Assembly (NCBI GenBank): GCA_027943335.1
Contig: BSBK01005648.1
Coordinates: 1,105,001 to 1,169,000 of the forward strand
Length of the DNA: 64,000 nt
Source of the DNA: Chamaecyparis obtusa
Lineage: Eukaryota; Streptophyta; Pinopsida; Cupressales; Cupressaceae
Direction: 5' to 3'
The notes beneath the pieces are model-generated. The model did no database searches and was not told the origin of the DNA. It saw only the letters and a list, made by a program, of their open reading frames with translations. Shown here in pieces: positions 34,474-46,255 of the stretch. The position numbers were made by a program, and so were the translations under genes. Each line of letters starts with the position of its first letter. Within the stretch, counting starts at the first letter, position 1.

Positions 34474-35583
34474 ATGGTTTCAAAAGAAGTGAAACATCTG
34501 AAAAAGAATCTTGAAGTAGCTCTTGAAGATCTTGACAAATCTGAAAAAGAAATTGAAGAACTGAAATTGAAGGTCAGTGGTTCACAAGTTTTCATCAAGA
34601 AACTAAGAAAAGACTTGTTTGGAAAAATGGTCAAAAAGATGAATGAAGAAAACACATCTCTGAAGGATCAAATTGAAGATTTAGATGAAAAGATAACTAG
34701 CAATTAAGAAGCCTATGAAGAAAAGATCAAAGAAAACAAACATTTGGATGAAGAACTGAGGCAAGCAAACATGAAAATCTTGGAGTTAGAAAACATCAAG
34801 AAAAAGGTGGAATCTGAATTGACTGAAGCAAAGAATCATATTGACAAATTGCACACAAGTAAGGATCTAATAGAGTCACAGTTGTATGCACAGAAGATTA
34901 AAGGAGATACCACTAGTATTGGATTCAATGACGTACAAAATCAAATCAATGTTATGTGAGATAGAATGAAAGCACCAAAAGAATATATAGAAGCTAAGAA
35001 GATTGGAAATCACACTGAAGCTAAAGCAGAACCATCTAAAGATGAACACAAGCCAGTAAACTGAACTTTTTTTTCTTGTAACAAGCATGGACATATAGCA
35101 AGAGAATTTAAAGAGGTAATACCTTTCAATGGTTATTGTTATTCATGCAATAAATTTGGTCACAGAGCTATGAATTGTAGATCAAATCAAAGAAATCAGA
35201 CTTAGCAAAATTAGAGAAATCAACCACAGCAAAATGTTATAAGTCCTCAGAACATTACATGTTAGATATGCAATTATAATGGTCACACAAGTAGACAATG
35301 CAGTATGGTAACTCACATCAATGTGCCGAGGAATATAAGGCCTCTAGTTATTTGTTACTCCTATAACAAGGTTGGACACATTTCAAAGTATTGCAAATCA
35401 CAAGTGCAAGAACAAGAAAGACCCGATAAGTCTCAAGGATCAATTTTGGATGAATCTAAAGAAGTCAAGTTTGTGAAAGCTACAGAACATGTGAGAAAGA
35501 TATGGATGGAAGTAAAGAAAGATAATGTTAGTGGCATAGTCGTAGATGTTTCCTTAGTGGACACACCTTCTACTTCTGGATAA
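34474..35583 (+). pseudogene. ORF1, second copy: coiled coil plus zinc knuckles (broken)
   Basis: Same architecture as the first copy: MVSKEVKHLKK start, a coiled coil to about 35040, then four knuckles near 35075, 35135, 35265 and 35355. Cys losses are seen in the first (FFSCNKHGHIAREF) and last (CYSYNKVGHISKYC). Relative to the first copy it lacks an internal segment near 34617. TAG appears where the first copy has CAG (the third knuckle, near 35265), a direct C-to-T example. It ends PSTSG then TAA. A gag-like role is inferred. Confidence 0.8.
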
Positions 35584-36006
35584 ATGACCCTCATGGTCAT
35601 AGGGGGAGCTAGATTATCTCTATACCCCTACATGGCTGGTGTACTCATGCTTAGAGTATGCACCTTTGGTTTTAGTTGTTTGGTTGATAGTTGATGTAGT
35701 ATGCAAGATCGCACAACTTGATTGTTAGTAGGAACAAAGATTGGAATTCTCTATTGCATTACGTGTTATGGCGGCAAGCATTAATTGTAGAAAATTTTTT
35801 TAATAGTCACTGGAGATCCATTATCCACAATTTTTCTTTCGATTTCAAGCCTTTGGAGAGCTTAGGAGATCAAGTAGTTAGTGTTGAAAAAAATTGCAGT
35901 TGTTTTCATTAGTGAAAAGAAGTTTAAGTTGGTTACAAAACCCTTGTTCGAATGTGATAGTTTAGAAATCATTTGGAAATCTATTTAAGCATTGATCAAG
36001 TAATTA

Positions 36007-39000
36007 ATGGCCACTCCATTTGTATTTGATGTTACAGAGATGAAGAGATATGTATTCAAGAAGCATCCTTTTAAGTTAGTGCTAGATGATTTGGAAGGGG
36101 CATTTTCTCAAACTCCGATGGGAATGATGCACGTAGAAGATATTCATGCATATATATTGTAAGAAGGAACCTATAGGGTTGGACAGAATTAGGTCACACA
36201 TTGAAAAAATGATGAATCCAGACATGTCATTCAAGGATGATTTTGAGCACTTCACAAATCACCCAATAATTGAGTATGCCACTGCATATGAATTTTATGA
36301 GTCGGAATGGATCAAGATCCTACTGAGAAGAATACATGATGACCTATTTTGGATTGGAGAAGTTCCATTTTACATTACATCAGATCTCATTTATGAGATG
36401 ACTGGACTTTCCAAGACTAGTGCCATTCTTCCTATTGGTAAGGATGTCAGAAAACAAGTCGAGCAAGCTTTTAAGTCCCGGAGTGATAAGCGCAGCATGA
36501 AAATTGAACCTATTGAGGAGAAGGATATAAAAATCATGGCTATGATTCTAGGTTATAAGTTCCAACATGCTAACAGAGTCAATAGTGTATCCATGAAAAC
36601 AATTATGGCAACTATTAGAATTGTAAGAGAAAATGGAGATTTTAATCGGTGTGAGATTATGCGCGCACAGTTGTTAGACAACATTAGAGCCATCAAGCAT
36701 GACAAAAGAAAAGTGTTCAGATTTGGTTCACTAATCATTTACATGTACTTTCACATTGTTGGTAAAGTGTCAGATCTTTATCTTGATAAGAGCCTACCTA
36801 CATTGCCACAAATCTCATTCAAGGCAACATCAGAGAGCACCTTGAAAGACTTCATGGATTTGGAAATAAAAACATTTAGAATCAAGATGTAGAGAAGGTA
36901 TAGGATACCTAAGAAGATTGTGGAGAAGTATAAGGATAGTATATGTTTCATGGTGGAAACTAATATTGCATGCAAGGAAGCAGTTGATCCTAGGACAAAG
37001 TGGATTCATCTACTTGGATATGAAGTAGAGGAACATATGTTGGAAGCTTATGCACAAGTCCTCTTAGCAGTGCCTAAGGATCCCAATTAACCAAGATGGG
37101 GTACTTATGAAGAGAAAACAAGACAAGTAGAATTTTTCATATATAGTGCAGCAATAAAGAGAAAAGCATGTAAAATTACATCAGACATTCTTAAAATTCA
37201 TGGTGTTACACAAGCAAACTTGGATAAAGCTAGGGAAGCCAAGATTGCAATGCAACTTGAGAGCGCACCCTCTTCTGAAGTAAAAATAGAAGAATTGGAT
37301 GATCCTAAGGAAAAGAAGAAAAAGATAGAAGAAAACATCTCTGTGCCTACACCTACTATTGATCTAGAGTCCACTCCATCACCTGAGCCTAGTAAGATGA
37401 CTAGAAGGAAGAAGCAAACCATGGCTAGCCATCCATCATCAAGATCAACAAGAAGAAAAGGCAAAAACACTCAAGCACCTCCTAAGGTAGGATTCAGACT
37501 GAATCTTGATGTGTTGAGAACTAGAGTAGTAGATGAAGGAAGGATTGATCAAATAGAAAAATTATATGACAAATATCATGAGATTGACAAATCAGAGATC
37601 CATGGTATGATAATCAAGCATATGATTAAGTTCAAGAAATCAGTTTTGGAACTTAAGACATACATTCCTAATCAAGTATGGAATATACTCGACTCTTTGA
37701 AAAGAAAATCCATTGAAGAATATATGAGAATAAGAGAAAAAACATTGGATGACAACCTCCCTATATGCTCATTTGAAGAAAAATCATTGTTTCTAGATTT
37801 GGTGAAGCCTCACCTAAGAACTAAACTAAGAACTCTGCAAATTATGAACAAGGATTATGAGTTGGTTGCAAAGGAGACTAAGAAGGCATTTGAAAAGGTA
37901 TTTCTAGATAGACACATGTATCCACCTTCTACACCTGCAAAACAAGCTCCCTCCGAGCAAGCAAAGGAGTCATAGATCCCTAATGCACCTATGATAGGTC
38001 CATAGGATTTTGCACCCATAGTGACAGTGCCTATTGAAGCAATAGATGACACTATTATTATTGACAATGTTGAGATATCTATGGCAGCATTAGACAAGGA
38101 TCTAGACAATTTTGAGGAAGCCTTTGTGAGTACTAAGGAATTAGAGATTTTATGCATTGATGAATCACCTAAGTAGCAAGAAGAAGTACAAATTGAAGAC
38201 TTAACAGGATAGGAAGAAGAGAAGGAAGATGAACTTAAAGAAGAGCCCTCTGTTGAGATTCTAGTGAAAGTAAAGAGTGAAATTATGGACAGCACACTCC
38301 TTACTCCTAAGTCCTCTATTTCATTTTTGTCAAGTTTGACCCCTGATACAACTAGTTTAGACTCATGGGGAGAAGAAGATCTGATGAAGATTAGTGTGTT
38401 AGCAATGGAGAAAGAAAAAGAGAAACAAGTAATGAGAAATCCATTATTTGTAGAATCAGTTAGCATACTGAACAGTCTACTACTTGAGGATAAGAAAGTG
38501 ATCAATGTTCATTCAGTGGATAAGGTAAGAAGCATCCTATCAAGCTTCAAAGAAAATTTCTCAAATCTTGAAGAATCAACATCTAAAATTACAGAAGAGA
38601 AATATCTCAAGAAAAGGCTGAATGAATTGATAGAAAATTTCTCACTTGACCTTAATTCTCTAAAGTTTGGTCAAGCTATGCTAAAGGAGATAGCAGCAAA
38701 AGGAAGGAAGATAATTGTTGACTATATGAACAAAGACAAACTCATTGTAGACCTTTCCAAGAAGATTCAAGAAGCAGAATCTATGATGGTAGTAGTAAGA
38801 AAATCAGTGGAAGATCCCTCCCAAGATATTAACATGTGCAATAATGTCTATCAAGGACAAATGGACAAAATTGAAAAGGCATAGAAAGAGATTGTGAAGA
38901 TAAGGGCTAGGAAAGCATAGTTAAGGAATGCATTTATGCCATCTCTAGATGTACTCAATCAGAATATCAAGCATATTGATGCTACTATTGTGACATATGA

Positions 39001-39148
39001 GCAATGTCGCTATACAAATTTGGTAAAGATGGAGAAGCTAACCTATGCATTATGTTCCCATCTACAGATAGTTGATGCACTAAAGGTTTTTTGGCAGCAA
39101 GAAATTGCAAACCTTTAGATTGCATACCCAGATGTACTCTCTATGTAA
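36007..39148 (+). pseudogene. ORF2 of unknown function, about 1050 codons (broken)
   Basis: I do not recognise this protein. Part one (36007-37100) has VEDIHAYI, EWIKILLRRIHDDLFWIG near 36310, YKFQHANRVNSV near 36560 and YEVEEHMLEAYAQVLLAVPK near 37040. A Pro/Ser/Thr/Lys-rich hinge follows (37220-37480). Then comes an alpha-helical part with KPHLRTKLRTLQ near 37815, and a charged part with EEDLMKISVLAMEKEKEKQV near 38375. The end is coiled-coil-like. The same order occurs in elements C and A2. A two-base loss in a TA run near 36150 shifts the frame. Eight stops are TAG and one is TAA. There is no RT, protease, integrase or RNase H motif and no signal peptide or membrane segment. Confidence 0.75.
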
Positions 39149-39351
39149 GTACTTGAAGATTCATTTTTTGAGTGCCTTTTTCATTAATGTTAAAGGGCGA
39201 GTAGAGTAATATGGGAGTAGTAGAGTAATATGATATAAGGGAGATAGTATATGATGTACAGTATTCAGAAAAGGATAAGAGTATAAGATAGAAAGTTTTT
39301 GTGTAAATATGTAGTTTAGCAACTTCGTCATATTCTTTTGTTACCATTAAT

Positions 39352-39366
39352 GAAAAAGGGGGAGAT
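39352..39366 (+). other. Polypurine tract of element B
   Basis: GAAAAAGGGGGAGAT directly before LTR3. A second related motif, TTAAAGGGCGAG, lies near 39190 after a CATTAATG phrase. Confidence 0.85.
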
Positions 39367-40498
39367 TGTTGGAAAGTTGACTATACTAGTGTTAATGACT
39401 AATTTTAGTTTGTTCATTATGGCAAAAAAGTCATATGAAGTTTTGAGGTCAGCGCAATAACTTAGAAGATCAGAATTTGGCTAAGTATGGAAGATAGAGT
39501 AGTCAGTGAAGCAACTAATGAACAGAGCATCAGCGCACGTGTGTATGATCAAGTTTTAGTATGCACCCTTGAAGATAAGCTTTTGAGTATGTTATAATAC
39601 TAATTCTAAGAATGCATGGTCAAATGGGATAGCATGAAGAAGTTACAGTGAGTTGAAGTGACACAGATAGTAAGCAATAGAATAGAACAGAGCATGTAGC
39701 CGACAGGAAAGAATTTGATTAGCGAGTATTATTTTGTTTTGTAAAGGCTATGTTCCTATTGTATTTATGTTATAGAATTGTTAATATCATTGTATGTAAA
39801 CATGCTTGAGCCAATTTATTTGGAAGCATTGTATGTAATATGTTATAGGCCGACTTAGTAATTAGTTTTGGCTACACCTATATATGAGACATGCGCTTTT
39901 GTATTTGAGCATGATATGGATATATAAGTTGAAATAGAAGAGAAGAAGTATGCAAACTATGTGTTAGAGTAGTAAGAATGATATAGATCTTTACAAGAGG
40001 TTAAAGCATCAGCACACAAAAGGAACTGATCAGATAGCAGTGTCATAGCAGCATTTCACCCTTGCAAATATAGTGTGTATCTGATATCTAGGAGGTTGTA
40101 GCCTTCTTTATTGAGTAGTGAGCTCTGGTAGTAAGCCTTACACCCCTAACAAGGTTTGTTACTTCAAGACTCCTAAAAGGGTCTGACCTTTGACTAGTTC
40201 ATTGCACTAAGCATTGTAAAGACTGCTCCTAACAGGGCAAAGGAACATTAACAGGTTCATAATACAAACTACAATTATTAGTGGGTATTAATTCTCACAG
40301 GGGTTTTTCCTCTATCCAAGGTTTCCCCGTAATCATATCATGTGTTACGTGTTATGGTTGTTTACTTTATTTTCTCTAATATTCAGTTCAATAATTAAGT
40401 AATTGGGCTAAGTTTCAAGAAGCAAAAAAACATTAATATTATAGAACATTGATTCACCCCCCCCCCCCCCACCCTTCTTAGTGTTCCCATTCTTAACA
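39367..40498 (+). repeat. LTR3 of composite element B
   Basis: 1132 bp, TGTTGGAAAG to TTAACA. It holds the same hairpins as LTR1 in partly changed form, including GCTC/GGGC with loop CTAACA near 40210. The GTGGG partner has become CTCAC, which still pairs as G-U. The poly-C-loop hairpin is GAACATT (40444-40450) with AGTGTTC (40480-40486), again 12 nt from the end. Confidence 0.88.
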
Positions 40499-42032
40499 AT
40501 TATATCATGCCTTATATACGTTGGCGGATATCTTAGTTTCTTACTTTCACTAATTGATTTTATATTGCTAAAAAATGATTTATTTAAATGCTTTTAAATT
40601 AAATGCAGTGTTAACTTATGATGTGTACTACTTTACCACAGTACTTTTATGCATTTTTCCCTTGGTGCTGGTATGAAGTAAGATAGAGTCGTAGTCATTT
40701 TCTTGTGATATATACACAGTGTCCCGCTCTCCTTCATTGTGATTATCTGCATTATATGTGCTTCAATTATTTTCATATTGAGCATCTGCACTTTGTGTTT
40801 GCATGTTTACTAAACATGTACCAGGTATATTCATTTTGAGTTTCAGGAGTTGTTTACCTATATCCTTGACAGTGGCATAGGAGATAGTAACTTTGGCCTT
40901 GCATATTAAGCCAATGTCATCCTTGTAAGGTCAAAATATCCCGGTTATTCTATTATATCCCTTTGGTATGTGATTGGTAAATCCTGACTCATTATGCATT
41001 TGTGATTAGACCCATGAGTGTGTCTGTGCATTCAAAAGTTCTCGCTGTTGTTGTGGATGATTTAATTAAAATGTTGATTTTAATATGTTTTGGAGATTTT
41101 TAATATTTATTTTAATTGTCAGCTAATTTTCCATAGTTGGGTTCCAATTATCTAGAATCTATTTATTTAACTTGGGAAAAGGGAAAATAGTTCATTAAAG
41201 TATTTTAATGACCTATTTTATAAGTCACTTTGGAAAATTGCTTATATTGTCAAAAAGTGAGTTTTATATATTCTTACTTTCTCATATGATGTTTTTAGAG
41301 AAAATCAGATTTTTCTCCAAACCTTTTAGGGAGAAAATCATTCTTTTTCTTTTTGGGTAAAATATGAGTGTCAGATTTGTGCATGGAGAGGATTGTTGGA
41401 TACATTTTGGGATTGGTCCTCTTTGTTGAAGATTTCAACCGATTCGGTGGAGTCTTCATTTTATTCTTCCCTTTCTTGGTTTCTACCATTGATGAGAGGT
41501 GGGGCCTTTTGGATCTATCATTTTACTTCATTGTTTCGAATGAAAATTGGTTCAATAGATTGGTGGGCTGAGAATTAGTATTCCCTAATGATTTGTTGCA
41601 TTTTTATTACCCGGTTGGGTCTATGTGAATGTATGTATATTTTCTACTTTGTATTTTGAATTTTTAGCATAGTTATGTTGCTACATTTTTGTGAATTGAC
41701 CGGATCCAAAATTTTATTTGAAAAGTGTGATGTTGGGTGGATTTAGACCAATGGGTTTTAATTTCATGAATTTATTTAATATTTTATTTTTGGGATTTTC
41801 ATCGATGCCTCATTTAGCATGTTATCCAAAACGTGTCAATCACCATGTTTGGCCTGATTTAAATATTGTATTATAGTATCTACTAAAAATAGTAGGATTG
41901 TATATTTTTATATCTCGATTCGAAAGTTATCCTTTCAACACTAAAATGTTGATTTTTTCCCTTTGCCAAAATTTGAGTATTTTGTGGCTTTTGAGTATTT
42001 TGAGCTTTCCTCATGTTCTAATGAGATGGTTT
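40499..42032. other. Gene-free stretch
   Basis: T-rich sequence with no protein-like frame. It resembles worn LTR or spacer sequence but has no partner copy in the window. Confidence 0.4.
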
Positions 42033-43033
42033 TCTCAGCATTAAGCGATACTAAGAGGGGGGTGAATCAGTATCATAATAGTTTATGCTTTTTCTTAACC
42101 AATTAATAAACAACAAAGTTAATCCAACAATCCATAATAAGTACACACACAAGAGTACTCATAACACCATTATTTGTTTTTGAGGAAAACCTATTAAGGG
42201 AAAACCTTGGTGGGGATGGTACCCACAAATATTTGCACTGTAATATAGAGACCTTGTTAGGATTCCTAGCCCTATTAGGAGCTGACTATTACTATAGGAA
42301 AGTCATTGTTAGAGGATTATTGAACCTTGATAGAGGTATACAAAAGTTACGCACATTGCACTTACAAAATTGGACTTCCTATCCAGTGTTACAAGAGATA
42401 ATATAATAAGTACCTGATAACTTCACCTTTTCATATCATGCAATCTATGTTCTCACTCTCTACTCAACCTACACTTTTCTTATCATCTTCACGTCATTAT
42501 TTGACATACAAAAAAGGAATTACATACTTATACCCGATTAAGAGTATAATCCCTAGGGTCGACTTTCTATAATGTCCTTAGACATTTAAAAAATACACAT
42601 TACATTGTGCAGATTTTTCTATGTTAAAATATCATTGGGCCCTTAAAAAATACAATAAAATATAATATATATCATAACATAAGTTGGCCAAGACTTATAC
42701 TTCTTGTCTTTCCCTGTTGCATTATTTCTTGTCTTCGCATGCACTCAGAGAATTGTATCTTTGTCATATCACATCCAAAATGCTTGTGATCTTGCCTAAG
42801 TATCCTTCATACATCTGTCTACCCAAATACAACTTCACATAGAATAACTATGTATGTACCATGTTCACTGACCAAAATATTGAGACTGTCTTCCAAAAAC
42901 CAATTGTGGAGTTAGGCATTTTTCACATCATTGATTACTAAAATAGTATAAGAATTTCATGTGATGATCTAAGAGATAAGTGTTTCAAATAATGACAACA
43001 TCCATGTGCTCATATGTTAGCCACTTGCCAACA
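42033..43033 (-). repeat. 3' LTR of element C
   Basis: 1001 bp. In the sense direction it starts TGTTGGCAAGTGG and ends in a worn terminus near 42033. It holds GTGGG/CCCAC (42210-42226) and the poly-C-loop hairpin GATACT (42047-42052) with AGTATC (42069-42074), 14 nt from the end. Confidence 0.85.
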
Positions 43034-43048
43034 ATCTCCCCCTTTGGC
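43034..43048 (-). other. Polypurine tract of element C
   Basis: In the sense direction CCAAAGGGGGAGAT before the 3' LTR. A second copy after CATTGATGTCAA lies near 43200-43215, and a weaker AAAGGGGAGAAT near 43153. Confidence 0.85.
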
Positions 43049-43274
43049 ATTGATGGCAACATTTTGGGAAAAATGACTAAGTGTAGAACATCAACACAAA
43101 CTCCAAAATCCAAAATTGGCTAACTCATTATAACTACCTATATAGTGGATATTCTCCCCTTTCTTCTATCTATATAATCCCTTTTTTTTACTTCATATTA
43201 CTCCCCCTTTGACATCAATGGAAAAGGTTCCAAAAACTGTATTGACAAGAAGAATTGTGTTTCAAATCTATGTA

Positions 43275-43712
43275 CTTACAATTTGAAGTGCATCTCTGAA
43301 GTTCACCTTTAGAGCTTGAATCTCTTCTTCCCAATTCTTCTTGATTGTCTTTGCAACATGTAGAATCCTATTTATTGTTTTTGCAGCTTACTCTACACTT
43401 CAAACATTATCTGAAGTGAAACCTGTGTAAGACTTGAGACCTTGGTCCAAGTCTGATAAAGTAGTCTCCAAGATAAAAATCTTAGGAACAAGTAGGTTCC
43501 TAAGCTCACTAAACCTGTTCAGTACTCTACTCTTATCCAACTCCAAAATACTGATTTTATCAAAAATCTTATTGACTTCCTTATTTGCATTAGTAACTTT
43601 CCTATTTGCACTCTCCTTTGATAGTTTGGCCAATGTATCCTCCTCCATCTTGATTATATCTACATTATTCTTTATATGCATAAAATAATTAATACAAGTT
43701 TCGTACACATAT
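43275..43712 (-). pseudogene. ORF2 of element C, C-terminal part (broken)
   Basis: Continuation beyond the A2 insertion: a helical, charged stretch (KMEEDTLAKLSKESANRKV) followed by ILELDKSRVLNRFSELRNLL and IFILETTLSDLDQGLKSY. This resembles the coiled-coil C-terminus of element B ORF2. Stops follow near 43398 and 43388, then an IKKNWEEEIQAL segment near 43340. Confidence 0.6.
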
Positions 43713-43717
43713 TTTCC

Positions 43718-43951
43718 TGTTGGAAATATAAGGATAAGTTTTGTCAATGATGTCAATCATTACTAATGTGAAGAGTTATACCATCAGAAAGCTAAAGGAT
43801 TTATTGGTAATATAGAGAAGACTATTGGTAAATTAGGAATGAATCTAAATGTTTGAGATTAAGATATTTAATTGATATAAACCTATTAGTACTGATTCAT
43901 GCCCCCCCCCCCCCCCCCCCCACTTTTAGTACCTAATCTTTCCAATCAACA
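43718..43951 (+). repeat. 5' LTR of element A2
   Basis: 234 bp, TGTTGGAAAT to CAATCAACA. It lacks the CTAACA-hairpin row seen in the kilobase-size LTRs. It keeps the terminal hairpin: TTAGTACT (43886-43893) with AGTACCTAA (43928-43936), one bulged base, around a run of 20 C (43902-43921). Confidence 0.9.
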
Positions 43952-43965
43952 ATTTGTATCAAAGC
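43952..43965 (+). other. Primer-binding site of element A2
   Basis: ATTTGTATCAAAGC, a worn form of ATTGGTATCAGAGC with two changes. Confidence 0.75.
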
Positions 43966-44042
43966 TTTGTTATCTAAGAGGGAAAGTTTAACATCTTGAG
44001 AGTAGATCTTGGAAAATTGAAAGGTATAGAAAATAAAAACAA

Positions 44043-44681
44043 ATGGAAGAAGCTTCAAATGTAGCCATTGCACAAATTGAAGATCTAAAGAAGAAGATAA
44101 GATCATCATTTGAAAAAATAAAAGAACTCATAGAATTCCTACAAATAAGTTTGGAAAACCTTGAAGAACTATCCGAGAAAAGTACACATTCTAAAGAAGT
44201 TGATGCAGGAGTTGTAGATCTATTGGAAAAGAACATAGACCTAGAAGAAAACCTAAATGGATCCCAAAAGGAACTTGAGAGTCAAGATATAAGGATGATT
44301 GAAATACTTGAAAGAATGAAGACTATTGAGGAATCCAAGGAAAGCCTTGAAGCTGATAAGACAAATTTGGGAAAAATGATCAAAGATAGAGATGACATCA
44401 TTGAAAAGATACAACAGAAAATAAAACACTAGGTGAACATTTGAATGATACAAATGAAGAAAATATACAGATACTTGCTGAGAAAAAAAACCTAAGAAAG
44501 GAAGTTGAAACTTTGAAGACCAATATGAAAATTTAAAAAGAAGTTAATGAGAGACTCACTAAGTTTGATCTAAGCATGCAGAGAATTGATGAACAGATGA
44601 AAATTCAAAGAAGATCTAGAGACTTAACCGGCCTAGGATATATTGGTAACAACAAATTTGAAATCAGTGAATCATCAAAAG
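44043..44681 (+). pseudogene. ORF1 of element A2, coiled-coil part (broken)
   Basis: Starts MEEASNVAIAQIEDLKKK, followed by about 200 residues rich in Glu, Lys, Leu and Ile with heptad-like spacing. A TAG near 44430 and a frame change precede NLRKEVETLKTNMKI. It is cut by the copia insertion at 44681 and continues at 51637. By position and composition it corresponds to ORF1 of elements B and C. Confidence 0.72.
44677..44681. repeat. Target-site duplication AAAAG (left)
   Basis: Identical to 51637-51641. Confidence 0.9.
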
Positions 44682-45895
44682 TGTTAGAAAGTAAAGTCCA
44701 CCAAGATAACTGAGAGGGGGGGGGGGGGGTGAATTAGTTATTAGATAATTATAACCTTTATCAACTTCAACAACATTTAACCATGTAAGAAATGTAATTA
44801 CCAACCATAGAAAGATATTCATACACAATGACATAATAACACAAGATATGTTGACTAGGGAACCTCTTGATCAAAGAGTAAACCCCGGTGGGAATGATGC
44901 CTACAAAAGATGCACTAATATGAATATTCCTTGTGAAAGGATGGACTCTGTTAGGAGTTTTATGAAATACATTCAGTACATATGAATCCCTATTAGGAGA
45001 TTTGAATCCCTGTTAAAAGATTCTAACCCTGTTAAGAGTTATGGAAGACAGAAGGACCCACTGCCCAAACAGCTTTAGGGTAAGATCACTGAATACACTG
45101 TCCAAATGACCTTAATATTATTCAGTAGAATAATATGAAATATTTTACCTTCTTACTATGCCAAACCGCACTCTCTGCTACACCATATCTCAATTCTAGA
45201 TCTTTGTACTTCGCATGTCTTCCTTCACAATTTCCCTTTCACAACTTCATTAGCTCTTTTCTTCACTTCATGCTTACATTCGCATTCAACCATACCATGA
45301 TCACACTTCTTTCACATTTCTACTCTTATTCCTTGCATATCCAATAAAGAAAAACATTCCTTCATTTATACCACACTCAAATAATTACAAATGAGTCGGC
45401 ACACAAATACAAAATAAAAGTTTCCACGCACTACATCAAAATTACACAAAACTGTCAGCTTCCAGATGTAATAAATCTTCACTCATGCAACCTCAAAGTT
45501 TGCATTATGAACTACATCACAATCAATGTGTCTCAACCTTCCCTTTAACTACACAAAACTAGATTCCATCCAAATTAGGAGATATCATCCAATTTCCACA
45601 AACCGCTACTCAGGAACACTGCCTGAATACTGCTTCCACCAAAATGCTCATAACTTTTATGACTAAATGAATTTCTATCTGCACTCTTAACCATAGACAA
45701 ATAACATATCAAATAATATAACCTCAACATCACATATTTGTATCTACAATATCTCACATGCGCTAATCAAAACATTGTCTGCTTCTCTGCTAGTCTCCAG
45801 AAGATCACTATGTTAACATCAATGACAATCATAGTCATGAATGCAACAACAACTACTATAGAATGAATTCCAACATCTAGCATTCATTCCTAACA
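44682..45895 (-). repeat. 3' LTR of the copia element
   Basis: 1214 bp. Sense-strand hairpins with a YTAAYA loop at 44945-44958 (ACTC/GAGT), 44986-45001 (ATCTC/GGGAT), 45004-45023 (GAATCTT/GGGATTC) and 45025-45040 (AACTC/GGGTT). The terminal hairpin ATAACT/AGTTAT uses 44706-44711 and 44736-44741 around a 14-base C run. Confidence 0.93.
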
Positions 45896-45909
45896 ATCTC
45901 CCCCATTGG
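45896..45909 (-). other. Polypurine tract of the copia element
   Basis: In the sense direction CCAATGGGGGAGAT before the 3' LTR. Upstream repeats stand near 46047-46060 (after CATTGATGTCAA) and 46163-46172. Confidence 0.9.
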
Positions 45910-46255
45910 CATTGATAGCAACATAGATGAAAAACATCCAATGTTCCAAAAATCCAATACTGCAACACTACTGCTCTGACAAACATTTCAAATCTTGCTT
46001 CGTTATCCTATTCAGTTCTCTCCAACAAGTGGTTTTTCATGTACACTTCTCCCCCATTGACATCAATGACAAAAATTTCATCACTATGTCAACAACAACT
46101 CAATGTCAATAGACACTATTCAAAAAAATACATTCACAAGAGTCCTCATGCCTCAACTCACATACTCCCCCATAGAGGAAGTACCAACATCCAATCTAGA
46201 AGAAAGATAGGGCTCATATACCACTGGATGGATGCAACCAACTGCATCATTACTC

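Larger units (their letters stand above)
30798..40498 (+). mobile_element. Composite pol-less LTR retrotransposon (element B)
   Basis: Order: LTR1, primer site, 1.8 kb of internal sequence, a 5'-truncated LTR2, primer site, complete internal region of 4.95 kb, polypurine tract, LTR3. The internal regions encode ORF1 (coiled coil, zinc knuckles) and ORF2 (unknown). No RT, RNase H, integrase or protease motif is found in any frame. The arrangement looks like two elements sharing a middle LTR, followed by a deletion of the first internal region into that LTR. No clean target duplication: GATGA on the left, ATTAT on the right. Confidence 0.85.
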
